This document shows positions 9,238-17,495 of a DNA stretch of 64,000 nucleotides, piece after piece (positions within the stretch are counted from its first letter, which is position 1; each line of letters opens with the position of its first letter). Source of the DNA: Wolbachia endosymbiont of Folsomia candida (GTDB taxonomy: Bacteria > Pseudomonadota > Alphaproteobacteria > Rickettsiales > Anaplasmataceae); assembly GCF_001931755.2 (NCBI RefSeq), contig NZ_CP015510.2:1736001-1800000 (forward strand). Direction: 5' to 3'. The notes under the pieces were generated by a model. The model saw only the letters and a list, made by a program, of their open reading frames with translations. It had not been told where the DNA came from and did not search any database. A program made the position numbers and the translations under genes.

Positions 9238-10440
9238 TTAACTTTCATTATTACATTCTTTATTGATTATCTGAGTCACACAAACATCAGACCACACATT
9301 TATTGCAGTTTCAAACATATCGATTATTGTATAAAGAGGCAAAATAAGACCCATAATATGCAAAGGAATGTTCATTGATACGAGATAACTTGTTGCCATA
9401 AAATAGCACCCCATTGGAACTCCAGCGTTACCAATTGCAGCCCCTGTAGCTAAAAAAATCCATATAAACATTTCGCTTAAGGAAAAAGTATACCCATTCA
9501 TTTCTGCAACAAACATCACAGTGATCAGAATAAATGCAGCGCACGCATTCATGTTAATTGTTGTGCATATTGGTAAAATAAAGGACGTTAACTTCTTTGG
9601 TACATTTAGTTTATTCTGTACACAGTCTATGGTTGTTGGCAGCGTTGCACTTGATGATTTAGAAAAAAACGCAAGTGTGAGTGCCGGCATAACTCCTCTC
9701 AGCGTTTGAATTGGTGATATGCCTTTATACCACATGAGTAAAGGTAAAATCAGAAACGCTTGCACAAAATTTGCAGACATTATGCAAACAAAATACCATA
9801 ACAGGCTGCGGAATTCGTTATCACCTTTCAGCTCATACAAAAAACACGTAATAAAGGACCAGACAGCAATTGGAATAAATTTTAATAACCATTGAGCGAT
9901 CTTTAATAACGCATCAAAAAGTGCAGAGAACACTTGGTGTAATATCTCCTGTTTTTCTCTTGAGAGCGAGATAATAGCTCCGCCCATCAAGAAAGCGATC
10001 AATATGCTACCAATAATATTATTCTCAAGAAAAACTTGCACAAAATTCGAAGGAATAAGCGACTTTAAATATGAAAAATAGCTATGGTTATTGCCATTCA
10101 CACTTTCTATAGTATTGCTTATAAAATTTTTCCTTACTGGATCTATTAATAAGTAGAAGGATAACGCAACAAATGCAGCTATAATAGTTGTAAATAGAGT
10201 GTAAAATAGCGTTTTTCTCACCAGCACTTTAATTTCAATTGAATCTTTGAGCCCAGAAATTGTAGAAACTATAGAAAGAAAAACTAAAGGCAAACTTATC
10301 AATTTTAACAAGCTGATAAATATGTCACTGAATAGCTTTGCTACTTCAAATATAATCTCATTATTAAAGTAATAGGCAATGACTGCAAATATTATAGAGA
10401 AGAGTATTGCAAGCTTATGCATTGAAAAATAAAACTTCAA
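9238..10440 (-). CDS. Dicarboxylate/amino acid:cation symporter (DAACS family)
   Basis: 400-residue inner-membrane symporter of the GltP/DctA/GltPh family, importing glutamate, aspartate or C4-dicarboxylates with Na+ or H+. Visible: about eight hydrophobic segments, a serine-rich re-entrant loop FFSKSSSATLPTTIDCVQ (HP1), TTINMNACAAFILITVMF (the NMDGT-like segment of TM7, here NMNAC), and GNAGVPMGCYFMATSYL (HP2). NMNAC in place of NMDGT suggests altered cation or substrate preference, but that is inference. A diet of amino acids and dicarboxylates fits the putA gene in this window. Confidence 0.88.
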   Translation of the reverse strand: MKFYFSMHKLAILFSIIFAVIAYYFNNEIIFEVAKLFSDIFISLLKLISLPLVFLSIVSTISGLKDSIEIKVLVRKTLFYTLFTTIIAAFVALSFYLLIDPVRKNFISNTIESVNGNNHSYFSYLKSLIPSNFVQVFLENNIIGSILIAFLMGGAIISLSREKQEILHQVFSALFDALLKIAQWLLKFIPIAVWSFITCFLYELKGDNEFRSLLWYFVCIMSANFVQAFLILPLLMWYKGISPIQTLRGVMPALTLAFFSKSSSATLPTTIDCVQNKLNVPKKLTSFILPICTTINMNACAAFILITVMFVAEMNGYTFSLSEMFIWIFLATGAAIGNAGVPMGCYFMATSYLVSMNIPLHIMGLILPLYTIIDMFETAINVWSDVCVTQIINKECNNES

Positions 10441-10502
10441 AGTAACATTATATGGTCAATATGGTACTTAAGTCTATCTTGAAATCGAATCGATAAAAAA
10501 CG

Positions 10503-10531
10503 TTGTAAAATTGTAATAAAAATGCTAATAT
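10503..10531 (+). promoter_or_regulatory. Putative promoter of Gly/Ala-rich membrane protein gene A
   Basis: TTGTAA (10503-10508), a 17-bp spacer and TAATAT (10526-10531), 34 bp before the ATG. The -10 lies inside AATGCTAATATTGTCATTA, a degraded version of the perfect palindrome found upstream of family member C at 35910-35929. Confidence 0.5.
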
Positions 10532-10565
10532 TGTCATTATTTAAAGGTTGTTAGGGAAAGAGTAC

Positions 10566-11144
10566 ATGAAAAATAAGGAAATCATTATAGGTATAAGCTT
10601 TTTTGCAGGAGTAGCTGCCACAATAGGAGCTATTGAAAGCTTTGGGTTAAGTTTTATAGCTTCGTCACCTTTAATTATGGGTGGGGTTGTTAGTGCTATA
10701 GCTGCAATAGTAGTAGCCGGATGGCTTGCCTATGACGTATGGCTAAAGGGTGCGCTAAACAATGAAGCTATTTTGTTTTTATCTAGCTTTTGTGTTACTA
10801 GTACTGCAATAGGAGTTGGCCTTGGTGTAGCTGTAAACACAATTTTCCCTGGTGTAATGCTCGGAATGTGGTCACCTGCTTTAGTGGGTGCAGTAATAGG
10901 AGCTATAGCACCAATAGCAGGATTTTGTTCATCATATTTATTAATATCTGCAGCTAAAAAAGTGCTCGAATGTTCTTCCTCAAAGACAAAAAATGAATGT
11001 GATAATAACACTGTAGGAGAATATAGACGTTATTTTACAGATAGCTCAGACACCGATAGTTCATTAAGTGACAGTGCTGATGAACAACCTTCTAGTGTTT
11101 TTGAGCAATCTCATCATTCTTTGAATTTTAGATTAATTAAATAG
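10566..11144 (+). CDS. Gly/Ala-rich multi-pass membrane protein, family member A
   Basis: 192 residues from the ATG at 10566, preceded by AGGGAAAG; a TTG six codons upstream is in frame but has no ribosome site. No known domain. Three to four hydrophobic segments rich in Gly, Ala and Ile cover about residues 5-50, 65-90 and 98-132. They hold the two family signatures: GVGLGVAVNTIFPGVMLGMW and SPALVGAVIGAIAPIAGF. A polar, Ser/Asp-rich tail of about 50 residues follows. At least four relatives lie in the window (11398-12252, 35956-36450, 36685-37170 broken, 37408-38046), and a fossil lies directly downstream. GxxxG-like spacing suggests tightly packed helices or a pore, but the function is unknown. 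Confidence 0.65.
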   Translation: MKNKEIIIGISFFAGVAATIGAIESFGLSFIASSPLIMGGVVSAIAAIVVAGWLAYDVWLKGALNNEAILFLSSFCVTSTAIGVGLGVAVNTIFPGVMLGMWSPALVGAVIGAIAPIAGFCSSYLLISAAKKVLECSSSKTKNECDNNTVGEYRRYFTDSSDTDSSLSDSADEQPSSVFEQSHHSLNFRLIK

Positions 11145-11147
11145 AGG

Positions 11148-11303
11148 GTAATATAGATAAAGACAACTTAAAGCGTTGAAACTAAGTGCTGTAACTGGCA
11201 TTGTTTTGGAGGAGCTATAGCACCTGTACTAGGGTTGTTCGCATCTGAAAAAGTAAAAGAGTGCTTTTCTTCAAAGGAAAATCAGCCAGATATGCCAAAC
11301 TGA
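11148..11303 (+). pseudogene. Fossil of a Gly/Ala-rich family gene with internal deletion
   Basis: GAGGGTAATAT near 11146 matches the ribosome-site/start region of the next intact gene but lacks a usable ATG. GTGCTGTAACTGGCAT (11187-11202) matches the signature-coding part of gene B. A jump then leads to GGAGCTATAGCACCTGTACT (11211 on), which encodes GAIAPVLGLFASEKVKECFSS and ends in TGA at 11301. The same C-terminal peptide occurs in gene B. The middle of the gene is gone, so this is a decayed tandem copy. Confidence 0.7.
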
Positions 11304-11338
11304 AGGAATCAGGCAAAATCACTGGTAATAAAAATAAT

Positions 11339-11370
11339 TTGCAATTTTACATGAAATTGCTAATATTAGC
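11339..11370 (+). promoter_or_regulatory. Putative promoter/operator of family member B
   Basis: TTGCAA (11339-11344), 16-bp spacer, TAATAT (11361-11366). The -10 sits in the palindrome GCTAATATTAGC (11359-11370), which is shared with member C at 35913-35924. The ATG is at 11398 after TGAGGGTAAT. Confidence 0.5.
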
Positions 11371-11397
11371 ATTAATTAGGCATTTAATGAGGGTAAT

Positions 11398-12252
11398 ATG
11401 CGTAAAGAAACTAAAGAACTTTTTTTGAATCTTGGAATATATATAGGAGTAGGCGCTGCAATAGGGGCTATTGGAGGTTTTGGGCTAAGCTTTACAACTT
11501 TATCGCCTCTCACTTTAGGTAGAATTTTAGGTTCTGCTGTACCAGCACTTTTCACGATTATAGTTCTGGGCATATCATTATATAACTTTTATACACAGAA
11601 AAAGAATCTGGACCAAGACAAAGAAATGTTGATTCTTGGAAGCATTTTTTCATTAGCTAGTGCTATAATTGGAGGTATAATTGTAACCTCTTATCTTCCA
11701 GGCGTAGTAGGGATGTGGTCAACTGCTTTAGCAGGTGCAGTAATAGTGGTTGTGTCACCACTATTAGTAGCAACAGCATTGATAATAGGAATAGAGTTTA
11801 CAACTCAATTGGAATATCAAAAAAGAAAAGTATTAGGAGGAGCTGTAATAGGGGCTAGTACAGTTTTTGCGTTAAGTTTCGCTGTAGCTTTGTCGCCTTT
11901 GGTTATCGGTGGAATTGTTGGTGCTATTTCTGGAATATTATTTGCTGGATCCAGTATGCTTTGGGGAAAATCAACACAAGACAGGATTAACTTCTGTGTT
12001 TCCATGCACTCTCTTGGTGCTGTAACCGGCATAGGTCTTGGCGCAACTGCAAATGCTGTTTTTCCTGGTGTAATGTTAAGTATTGGGCCAGCAATTTTAG
12101 CAGGTGCGGTAATAGGAGCTATAGCACCTGTACTAGGGTTATTTGCAGTTGAAAAAGCAAATAGCTATATTATATCACCTGTAGTGGAAAAAGTAACAGA
12201 ATGCTTTTCTTCAAGAAAAAATCAGTCAAACATGACATATTCATGGAATTAA
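11398..12252 (+). CDS. Gly/Ala-rich multi-pass membrane protein, family member B (two-unit)
   Basis: 284 residues, start ATG preceded by GAGGG. The protein is an internal duplication. The first unit (about residues 1-130) has GAAIGAIGGFGLSFTTLSPLTLGRILG and LPGVVGMWSTALAGAVIVVVSP. The second (about 140-265) has GGAVIGASTVFALSFAVALSPLVIGGIVGAISG, GIGLGATANAVFPGVMLSIG and AILAGAVIGAIAPVLGLF. The tail ends KVTECFSSRKNQSNM. No enzyme motif is visible. The stop overlaps by 4 bp the stop of the convergent type I secretion ABC gene. The adjacent transporter might export or be regulated with these proteins, but nothing in the sequence proves a link. Confidence 0.65.
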   Translation: MRKETKELFLNLGIYIGVGAAIGAIGGFGLSFTTLSPLTLGRILGSAVPALFTIIVLGISLYNFYTQKKNLDQDKEMLILGSIFSLASAIIGGIIVTSYLPGVVGMWSTALAGAVIVVVSPLLVATALIIGIEFTTQLEYQKRKVLGGAVIGASTVFALSFAVALSPLVIGGIVGAISGILFAGSSMLWGKSTQDRINFCVSMHSLGAVTGIGLGATANAVFPGVMLSIGPAILAGAVIGAIAPVLGLFAVEKANSYIISPVVEKVTECFSSRKNQSNMTYSWN

Positions 12253-13994
12253 CTGTTCATTGAAGAGCGTTTATCCTCTTGAGCATTTGGCGATGGAGCA
12301 ACTAGCTTGCTTAAAATTTCATCTCTTGGCCCCATAGCGTAAACGACACCATCGGACATTAAAATTACTTTATCCACTACTGACAATAAAGGTAGCTTAT
12401 GAGTTACGATCAATGTAGTAGTATTTTGTTTTCTTGCAATGCCAATTGCATTAATTAAGCATGACTCTCCGTTGCTATCTAGGTTAGCGTTTGGTTCATC
12501 AAGTACTAAAAGTTTTGTATTACCGTAAAAAGCCCTAGAAAGTCCAAGTAATTGCTTTTGTCCGCCAGAAAGTATAACTCCGCCAGGCCCTCCTACTGTT
12601 GTATCATATCCATTTGGTAGGCTTAATATTAAATCATGTATGCCAGCAATTTTTGCTGCTCTTATTACCTCCTCAGGATTTGGATCTGGCTTCATTCGAG
12701 CAATATTAGCTTTGACACTAGTGTTAAATAGCTCAATGTCTTGAGGTAGGTAGCCAACATAATTACCAAAATTTTCTCGATTCCAAGTGTATACATCAGC
12801 ACCATCTAGTCTTACCACACCAGATATTGGCTTCCATACGCCAACAGTTAGCTTTGCAATGGTAGATTTACCAGAAGCACTAGCACCAATCACGCCAACT
12901 ATATCTCCTGGTTCTATAACAAATGACACACCTTTTACTGTCGGTTTATTACTTCCGTAAGGAGTGAAAAATACTCTATCAAACTCTAATTTCCCTTCTG
13001 GCTCTGGTAAAGCCATAGTTTGATCTCTTTTCGGTGAAGTTAATATAAGCCTTGTCAATCTTGCATATGACATTCTAGCCTGATTTAAAAACTTCCAGGT
13101 ATGAACTGCAGCATCAAATGGTGCTAATACTCTACCCATCAAAATTGAGGCAGCAATGATGCTACCAGCAGTTTTATGAGCTGTAATTGCAAGTAATGCA
13201 CCTGTTCCAATTACTGATATTTGCAAAGTTGAACGCAAAAACTTAGTTATCCCGGTAATCAAATTAGAGCGATTTTGTGCTTTAACTTGCATTGCACGGT
13301 TCTGATCATTTCTTTTACACCAATCAGAAACTATATACTCAGACATACCCATAGCTTCAACTACCTCTGCATTTCTCGTTGCAACGTCTATGGCATTGAT
13401 GTTACGTATAGTCTCTTCATTTGTTTCTTGTAATATTCTTTTTGTGGCAAGCTCATTCCAAAAAGCCATAGCAAGTAATATAATAATTCCACTAATGGCA
13501 ATAAATCCTGTAGAGGTATGTATCATGAAAATTATAATCAGGTAGATAAGCGACCACGGAGCATCAAATAACGAAAATATACCATTTCCTGTAATAAAAT
13601 TTTTGATTACTCCAAGATCACGTATTGCTTCACCACTTGAGGTTGAGCTCTGTACTGATGTTAATCTGATTGATCTTACTATCAAATCTGGTGTTGCGGT
13701 TTTGTCAATCCAGTCACCTATTTTCGCCATGGCTAAATATCGACAGGTCTCAAGCATTGCAGAACATCCAAATGCAGCTAAAGTAATAAGCGTAAGCATG
13801 GTTAATGTTGACACACTTTCACTTGATATCACGCGATCAAGCACCTGAGAGGTATAAAGCGGCAGGAATAACATTAACAAATTGATCCCTGAACTGAACC
13901 AAAAAATAAACCAAAATGCACTTGTACATTTGTCTATACAGACCTTAAGTGTACTTTGTTTTAGCTCTTTTTTTGCCGATGGCGTAATTTCCAC
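12249..13994 (-). CDS. Type I secretion system ABC permease/ATPase (PrtD/HlyB-like)
   Basis: 581 residues: an ABC transmembrane domain (five to six segments within about residues 25-300) followed by an ATPase domain. Walker A GASASGKS lies near 370-377, Q-loop YLPQDIELF near 415, signature LSGGQKQ near 485, and Walker B LLVLDEP near 495-501. There is no N-terminal C39 peptidase domain, so it resembles PrtD-type exporters rather than bacteriocin exporters. It would work with a membrane-fusion protein and TolC to move unfolded proteins across both membranes. Neither partner is adjacent. The substrates are unknown. Confidence 0.88.
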   Translation of the reverse strand: MEITPSAKKELKQSTLKVCIDKCTSAFWFIFWFSSGINLLMLFLPLYTSQVLDRVISSESVSTLTMLTLITLAAFGCSAMLETCRYLAMAKIGDWIDKTATPDLIVRSIRLTSVQSSTSSGEAIRDLGVIKNFITGNGIFSLFDAPWSLIYLIIIFMIHTSTGFIAISGIIILLAMAFWNELATKRILQETNEETIRNINAIDVATRNAEVVEAMGMSEYIVSDWCKRNDQNRAMQVKAQNRSNLITGITKFLRSTLQISVIGTGALLAITAHKTAGSIIAASILMGRVLAPFDAAVHTWKFLNQARMSYARLTRLILTSPKRDQTMALPEPEGKLEFDRVFFTPYGSNKPTVKGVSFVIEPGDIVGVIGASASGKSTIAKLTVGVWKPISGVVRLDGADVYTWNRENFGNYVGYLPQDIELFNTSVKANIARMKPDPNPEEVIRAAKIAGIHDLILSLPNGYDTTVGGPGGVILSGGQKQLLGLSRAFYGNTKLLVLDEPNANLDSNGESCLINAIGIARKQNTTTLIVTHKLPLLSVVDKVILMSDGVVYAMGPRDEILSKLVAPSPNAQEDKRSSMNS

Positions 13995-14294
13995 AATCTT
14001 CCTCTTTGATTTTACTTAATGCACCGTATACGATCTTTATTACTAAAACATTAACTACAGCTAATTTACTTTAAGTTACTGCTCTACTTCTGTTATTAAC
14101 ACATTTCTATCTAACCATTTTATTTCTACATTTTTACGCTACTTTTGTAAATCTTCTTATTAGATTACTCATAAGATGGTCTATTACCACAAACGATTAT
14201 CTTGAACCAGTTGCATGTGATAGCCTAATTGTTAAAATCTTAATTATTTTATATTATAATTAATATATATTATTAATTTTTACAGGTAATTTAT
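13995..14294. other. 300-bp intergenic region, no gene seen
   Basis: Divergent spacer between the ABC transporter gene (leftward) and the small gene at 14295 (rightward). It is very AT-rich near 14230-14280, with a possible TATAAT at 14255-14260 upstream of the small gene. No tRNA, small RNA fold or coding remnant was recognised. Confidence 0.4.
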
Positions 14295-14669
14295 ATGGTT
14301 AAAACTACAAAAGATTCAGAGCTTTTCACTCTCTTAAGAAAAGCATTGCACTCAGAGGAACAATCGCCTTATGCAAATAAACTAATAGTACATGACATTA
14401 CAGCACCTTCTGCTCCTGAAGACTATGAAAGCACTAAACATAAAGTTGCACAAAGAGAGTTTGTTAAAAACCTTTCTGACACAGCAACGGCAAGAATTAA
14501 TAAAGAGCTAATTCCACAACTGAATATAAAATTCAATGATTATGATGAATTGATTGAAAAAAATACTGATCACCTTGATCAATTATCAGATGAAGTTAAA
14601 GATGTACAATCTATGCTTGAGCAAGTAGTAGAAGCGCTTGATCTCAATGCAAGTAATCAGTGGACTTAA
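14295..14669 (+). CDS. Small hypothetical protein, mostly helical
   Basis: 124 residues, not recognised. The sequence is charged and lacks membrane segments. The C-terminal half (NDYDELIEKNTDHLDQLSDEVKDVQSMLEQVVEAL) has heptad-like Leu/Val spacing and probably forms a coiled coil. The ATG follows TTTACAGGTAATTTAT, a weak ribosome site. A weak hairpin follows the stop (14677-14701). It is flanked by the T1SS ATPase gene and a zinc-ribbon gene, which does not suggest a role. Confidence 0.55.
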   Translation: MVKTTKDSELFTLLRKALHSEEQSPYANKLIVHDITAPSAPEDYESTKHKVAQREFVKNLSDTATARINKELIPQLNIKFNDYDELIEKNTDHLDQLSDEVKDVQSMLEQVVEALDLNASNQWT

Positions 14670-14676
14670 ACTAAAC

Positions 14677-14701
14677 ACCCATCGTCTATAAGGCGGTGGG
14701 T
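14677..14701 (+). terminator. Weak hairpin after small hypothetical gene
   Basis: ACCCATCG (14677-14684) pairs with CGGTGGGT (14694-14701) with one T-G pair and a 9-base loop. It begins 7 bases after the stop codon. No T-run follows, so termination is only suggested by position. Confidence 0.35.
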
Positions 14702-14829
14702 TACACTCTAATCAATTTGAAATTATACTATTCATAAAGTCGTCTGTTATTTTTTTCTTGTGATCAACATATTTCTCATCTAACCATTACCATTATAATC
14801 AGACTAGAAAACCCTAAATCCGAATATTA

Positions 14830-15258
14830 TTAACTAGACCTTGAGTTAGACAGGAAAAGGTAATCTTGATAAAATTTTTGTGCAGCAAGCCTTTTTACGT
14901 TTGAGCTACTTGTCCGCTCTTTTTTATATCCTAATCTATAGCTTATTGAATCTTTATATGTAGCAATTGTTTTATACATTTTATTCATTTCTCTGGGAAA
15001 AATGTCATTAGCAATTATAACGCATAACCCTGTAACTGCTGCAAAAGCTAAAGTAGTGAAAACTAAATTCTGTAAAAAATTTCTGTTACTGACTTTTTTT
15101 TCCTGTATGCAAGTGATACGCGGTTTACCTGGTATTTCTTTTAGGTGTTCATGCCATGTATGGTTGCAGTTCGTACACTTTACCTTTCTTCCAGATTCAC
15201 CTATTTGGTCAGGAGCTACTAAGTAAGTTTTAGTACAATTATGACATTGTATTTTCAT
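14830..15258 (-). CDS. Zinc-ribbon membrane protein (MJ0042-type)
   Basis: 142 residues. The N-terminus MKIQCHNCTKTYLVAPDQ and KVKCTNCNHTWHEHL form the two CxxC knuckles (Cys 5, 8, 28, 31) of the MJ0042/zinc_ribbon_5 domain common in alphaproteobacteria. One hydrophobic segment (about residues 66-87, LVFTTLAFAAVTGLCVIIAND) follows, then a basic C-terminal region. Zinc binding is expected from the family; the role is unknown. It is divergent from dapD, 63 bp away. Confidence 0.75.
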   Translation of the reverse strand: MKIQCHNCTKTYLVAPDQIGESGRKVKCTNCNHTWHEHLKEIPGKPRITCIQEKKVSNRNFLQNLVFTTLAFAAVTGLCVIIANDIFPREMNKMYKTIATYKDSISYRLGYKKERTSSSNVKRLAAQKFYQDYLFLSNSRSS

Positions 15259-15321
15259 AGCACTTACGTATAAAGTAGTAACAATATACAGACCAGTAAA
15301 TTTAATATCAATATATAATAG

Positions 15322-16152
15322 ATGGAACTAAAAAAAATACAGAATGATATAGAAAATATCTGGAAAAATAGAGAGAAGCTTAGTGACTGCAGCCTGAAAA
15401 AAGCAGCGAGAATAATAATCAGGGAAGTAATCGAACTGTTAGATAATGGCAAAATTAGAGTAGCAGAAAAAACATCAAGTGGAGATTGGGTAGTACACAC
15501 ATGGATAAAACAGGCAATATTATTACATTTTTTAACTGAAGAAAGCAAAATAATAAACCATACCCATGAGAAAAGTTGGTGGTTTGATAAGATCAACAAT
15601 AAATTTAATGAATGGAATGAGGAAAGGTTTCGCCAGTCAAAAATCAGAGCGGTTCCTGGGTGTTTTGTGCGCCAATCTGCTTACATAGGTGAAAATGTTG
15701 TTCTAATGCCAAGCTTTATCAACGTTGGTGCATATATCGGTTCAGGAACAATGATAGACACATGGTCAACAGTTGGTAGCTGCGCGCAAATAGGGAAAAA
15801 TTGCCATATTTCCGGAGGAGTAGGAATAGGAGGGGTGCTTGAGCCTATTCAAGCTTCACCAGTTATTATAGAAGACAATTGCTTTATTGGAGCACGTAGC
15901 GAAGTAGCAGAAGGCGCTATAGTAAGAGAAGGATCAGTTCTCAGTATGGGTGTGTTTATTGGAGCATCAACAAAAATTATCGATAGAGAAACTGGCAAAA
16001 TATCTTATGGCGAGGTGCCACCTTATTCTGTAGTAGTGTCAGGGTCTACTCCATCTAAAAACAATGTTTCAACGTATTGTGCAGTTATAGTCAAAAAAGT
16101 GGATGAAAAAACACGATCAAAAATCTCTATAAATGAAATACTAAGAGATTAA
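15322..16152 (+). CDS. dapD: Tetrahydrodipicolinate N-succinyltransferase DapD
   Basis: Succinylates tetrahydrodipicolinate in the succinylase branch leading to meso-diaminopimelate. 276 residues. The helical N-terminal domain is followed by left-handed beta-helix hexapeptide repeats ([47 protein letters not shown]) and the C-terminal [14 protein letters not shown]. The length equals the family norm. ArgD at 59891-61066 could supply the next transamination. Together with murB and glmS this supports lipid II precursor synthesis. Confidence 0.94.
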   Translation: MELKKIQNDIENIWKNREKLSDCSLKKAARIIIREVIELLDNGKIRVAEKTSSGDWVVHTWIKQAILLHFLTEESKIINHTHEKSWWFDKINNKFNEWNEERFRQSKIRAVPGCFVRQSAYIGENVVLMPSFINVGAYIGSGTMIDTWSTVGSCAQIGKNCHISGGVGIGGVLEPIQASPVIIEDNCFIGARSEVAEGAIVREGSVLSMGVFIGASTKIIDRETGKISYGEVPPYSVVVSGSTPSKNNVSTYCAVIVKKVDEKTRSKISINEILRD

Positions 16153-16156
16153 AAAT

Positions 16157-16185
16157 TTGACATCTATTCTTACATATGTTAATAT
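16157..16185 (+). promoter_or_regulatory. Strong sigma70-type promoter for ankyrin gene
   Basis: Perfect -35 TTGACA (16157-16162), 17-bp spacer and TAATAT (16180-16185), 69 bp upstream of the ankyrin gene start. AGGAG lies at the right distance before the ATG at 16255. Confidence 0.6.
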
Positions 16186-16254
16186 TTTAATAAATATTTA
16201 AAATTTATTATAAATTATTAAATGAATATATCAATGAAATTATAGGAGTAAATT

Positions 16255-17379
16255 ATGAATGGAATAGAACAAAGACGACTAAATAAACAACTTTTTGCTG
16301 CTGTTAGAGAAGGTGACGTCAATCGAATTGTAAGGTGGATAAAAGCTGGAGCTGATGTTAATTATTATACTGATAGTATATATGGTACAGTGCTTTGTGC
16401 TGCTGTTAATGACAATCTCTTAGAAATTGTGCAAATGCTCTTAGCACATGGGGCTAAACCTAATGGCAATCCTAATGATATGATAAGACCAATTTTTTTG
16501 TGTAATAATGATGAAAATGGTTTAAACATTGCTAAAGAACTTCTAGATCATGGAGCGTATGTTAATGTTATATCCTCTGCTCATGAGGTTCCAACAGATG
16601 ATGATAAGGCTAACACACCACTAAAATTCCACATTAAGGACGGTAATTTTGAGCTTGCTAAGCTCATAGTACAACATATAGCAAAGCGAGAGGTTGCTGG
16701 TTTAGATGTAAGCCAAGAGAATTTAGAGTTAAAAAATAAACTTAAAGATCCTTCTCAACAGGAGGACTATAATAGTGATATCGCTAGTCGCTACAAAGAA
16801 AGTTTTGACAAATGTAAGGAAGAAGTCAAAAAGCTTGGAAGAGAAAATAAACCATTACATGACTTTTTGCAAGAAAATAACATTAATAAATTAATTAGCA
16901 TTTGGGAGAAAAACGAAAATGTACGTAATAAGTTTGATGATTCGGATAGTTTAAAAGAGCAATATCCAGAATATGCTTGTATGTTAATTAATAAAGCTAA
17001 TGATGTGAAAGAAAAAATTTTTCTACATAATCATCTGCCATTCATTAAGATCTTATCAGAACATTATAAACCAGGTAATCCTGATAATCTTGCACTTTTT
17101 GATGATACAAACTTTGCTGGTATAAGAAATTTCCTTAATATACACGAAAATGACTTCAAAGAGCTGAAAGGAACAGGAATGACTTTAATGAATTTTGTAC
17201 GCTTTGACGATGTTGAAACAAGACATGATCCTGAAACATTGAAAGTACGTGTGTTTAAGCAGATGATGAACAACTTTGATAACACAAAGACTGAACAACA
17301 TCAAGCTAACAAAGTGATGAGCAACCTTGATAAAATAAAGACTGAACTACGTCGAGCATGGCCCTGCACAATTCTTTAA
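16255..17379 (+). CDS. Ankyrin-repeat protein with C-terminal CaaX-like box
   Basis: 374 residues; start supported by TATAGGAGTAAATT ATG. Ankyrin repeats occupy about residues 9-150: LFAAVREGDVNRIVRWIKAG, TVLCAAVNDNLLEIVQMLLAHGA, LNIAKELLDHGAYVNV and TPLKFHIKDGNFELAKLIV. A charged helical region follows. A short C-terminal duplication is visible (MMNNFDNTKTEQHQANKVMSN then LDKIKTELRRA). The last residues are RRAWPCTIL, so the final four, CTIL, fit a CaaX box whose terminal Leu favours geranylgeranylation in eukaryotic cells. No signal peptide is present; a type IV secretion effector that is prenylated in the host is the attractive inference. A good promoter precedes it and a strong terminator follows. 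Confidence 0.85.
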   Translation: MNGIEQRRLNKQLFAAVREGDVNRIVRWIKAGADVNYYTDSIYGTVLCAAVNDNLLEIVQMLLAHGAKPNGNPNDMIRPIFLCNNDENGLNIAKELLDHGAYVNVISSAHEVPTDDDKANTPLKFHIKDGNFELAKLIVQHIAKREVAGLDVSQENLELKNKLKDPSQQEDYNSDIASRYKESFDKCKEEVKKLGRENKPLHDFLQENNINKLISIWEKNENVRNKFDDSDSLKEQYPEYACMLINKANDVKEKIFLHNHLPFIKILSEHYKPGNPDNLALFDDTNFAGIRNFLNIHENDFKELKGTGMTLMNFVRFDDVETRHDPETLKVRVFKQMMNNFDNTKTEQHQANKVMSNLDKIKTELRRAWPCTIL

Positions 17380-17384
17380 CTAAT

Positions 17385-17408
17385 ACAAAGGCCCTAAGGG
17401 GCCTTTGT
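17385..17408 (+). terminator. Rho-independent terminator after ankyrin gene
   Basis: ACAAAGGCCC pairs perfectly with GGGCCTTTGT around the loop TAAG, starting 5 bases after the stop codon. The stem is GC-rich in its inner half; a short T-rich stretch follows (GCTTTCT). The best hairpin of this type in the window. Confidence 0.7.
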
Positions 17409-17495
17409 GCTTTCTATGGAAGTCTTGCAGCAAAAAAATTCTGCCATTGCTTTGTATTTTAAGCATTCGAAAGATTTGGTTGGCATATTTACAAA

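Noticed and set aside
10566..14000. Bacteriocin/immunity operon with the ABC exporter
   Set aside because: No double-Gly leader, no C39 peptidase domain on the exporter, and the genes are convergent rather than in one operon.
15264..15599. Reverse frame opposite dapD
   Set aside because: Antisense to the conserved dapD N-terminus; hydrophobic only because of the complementary codons.
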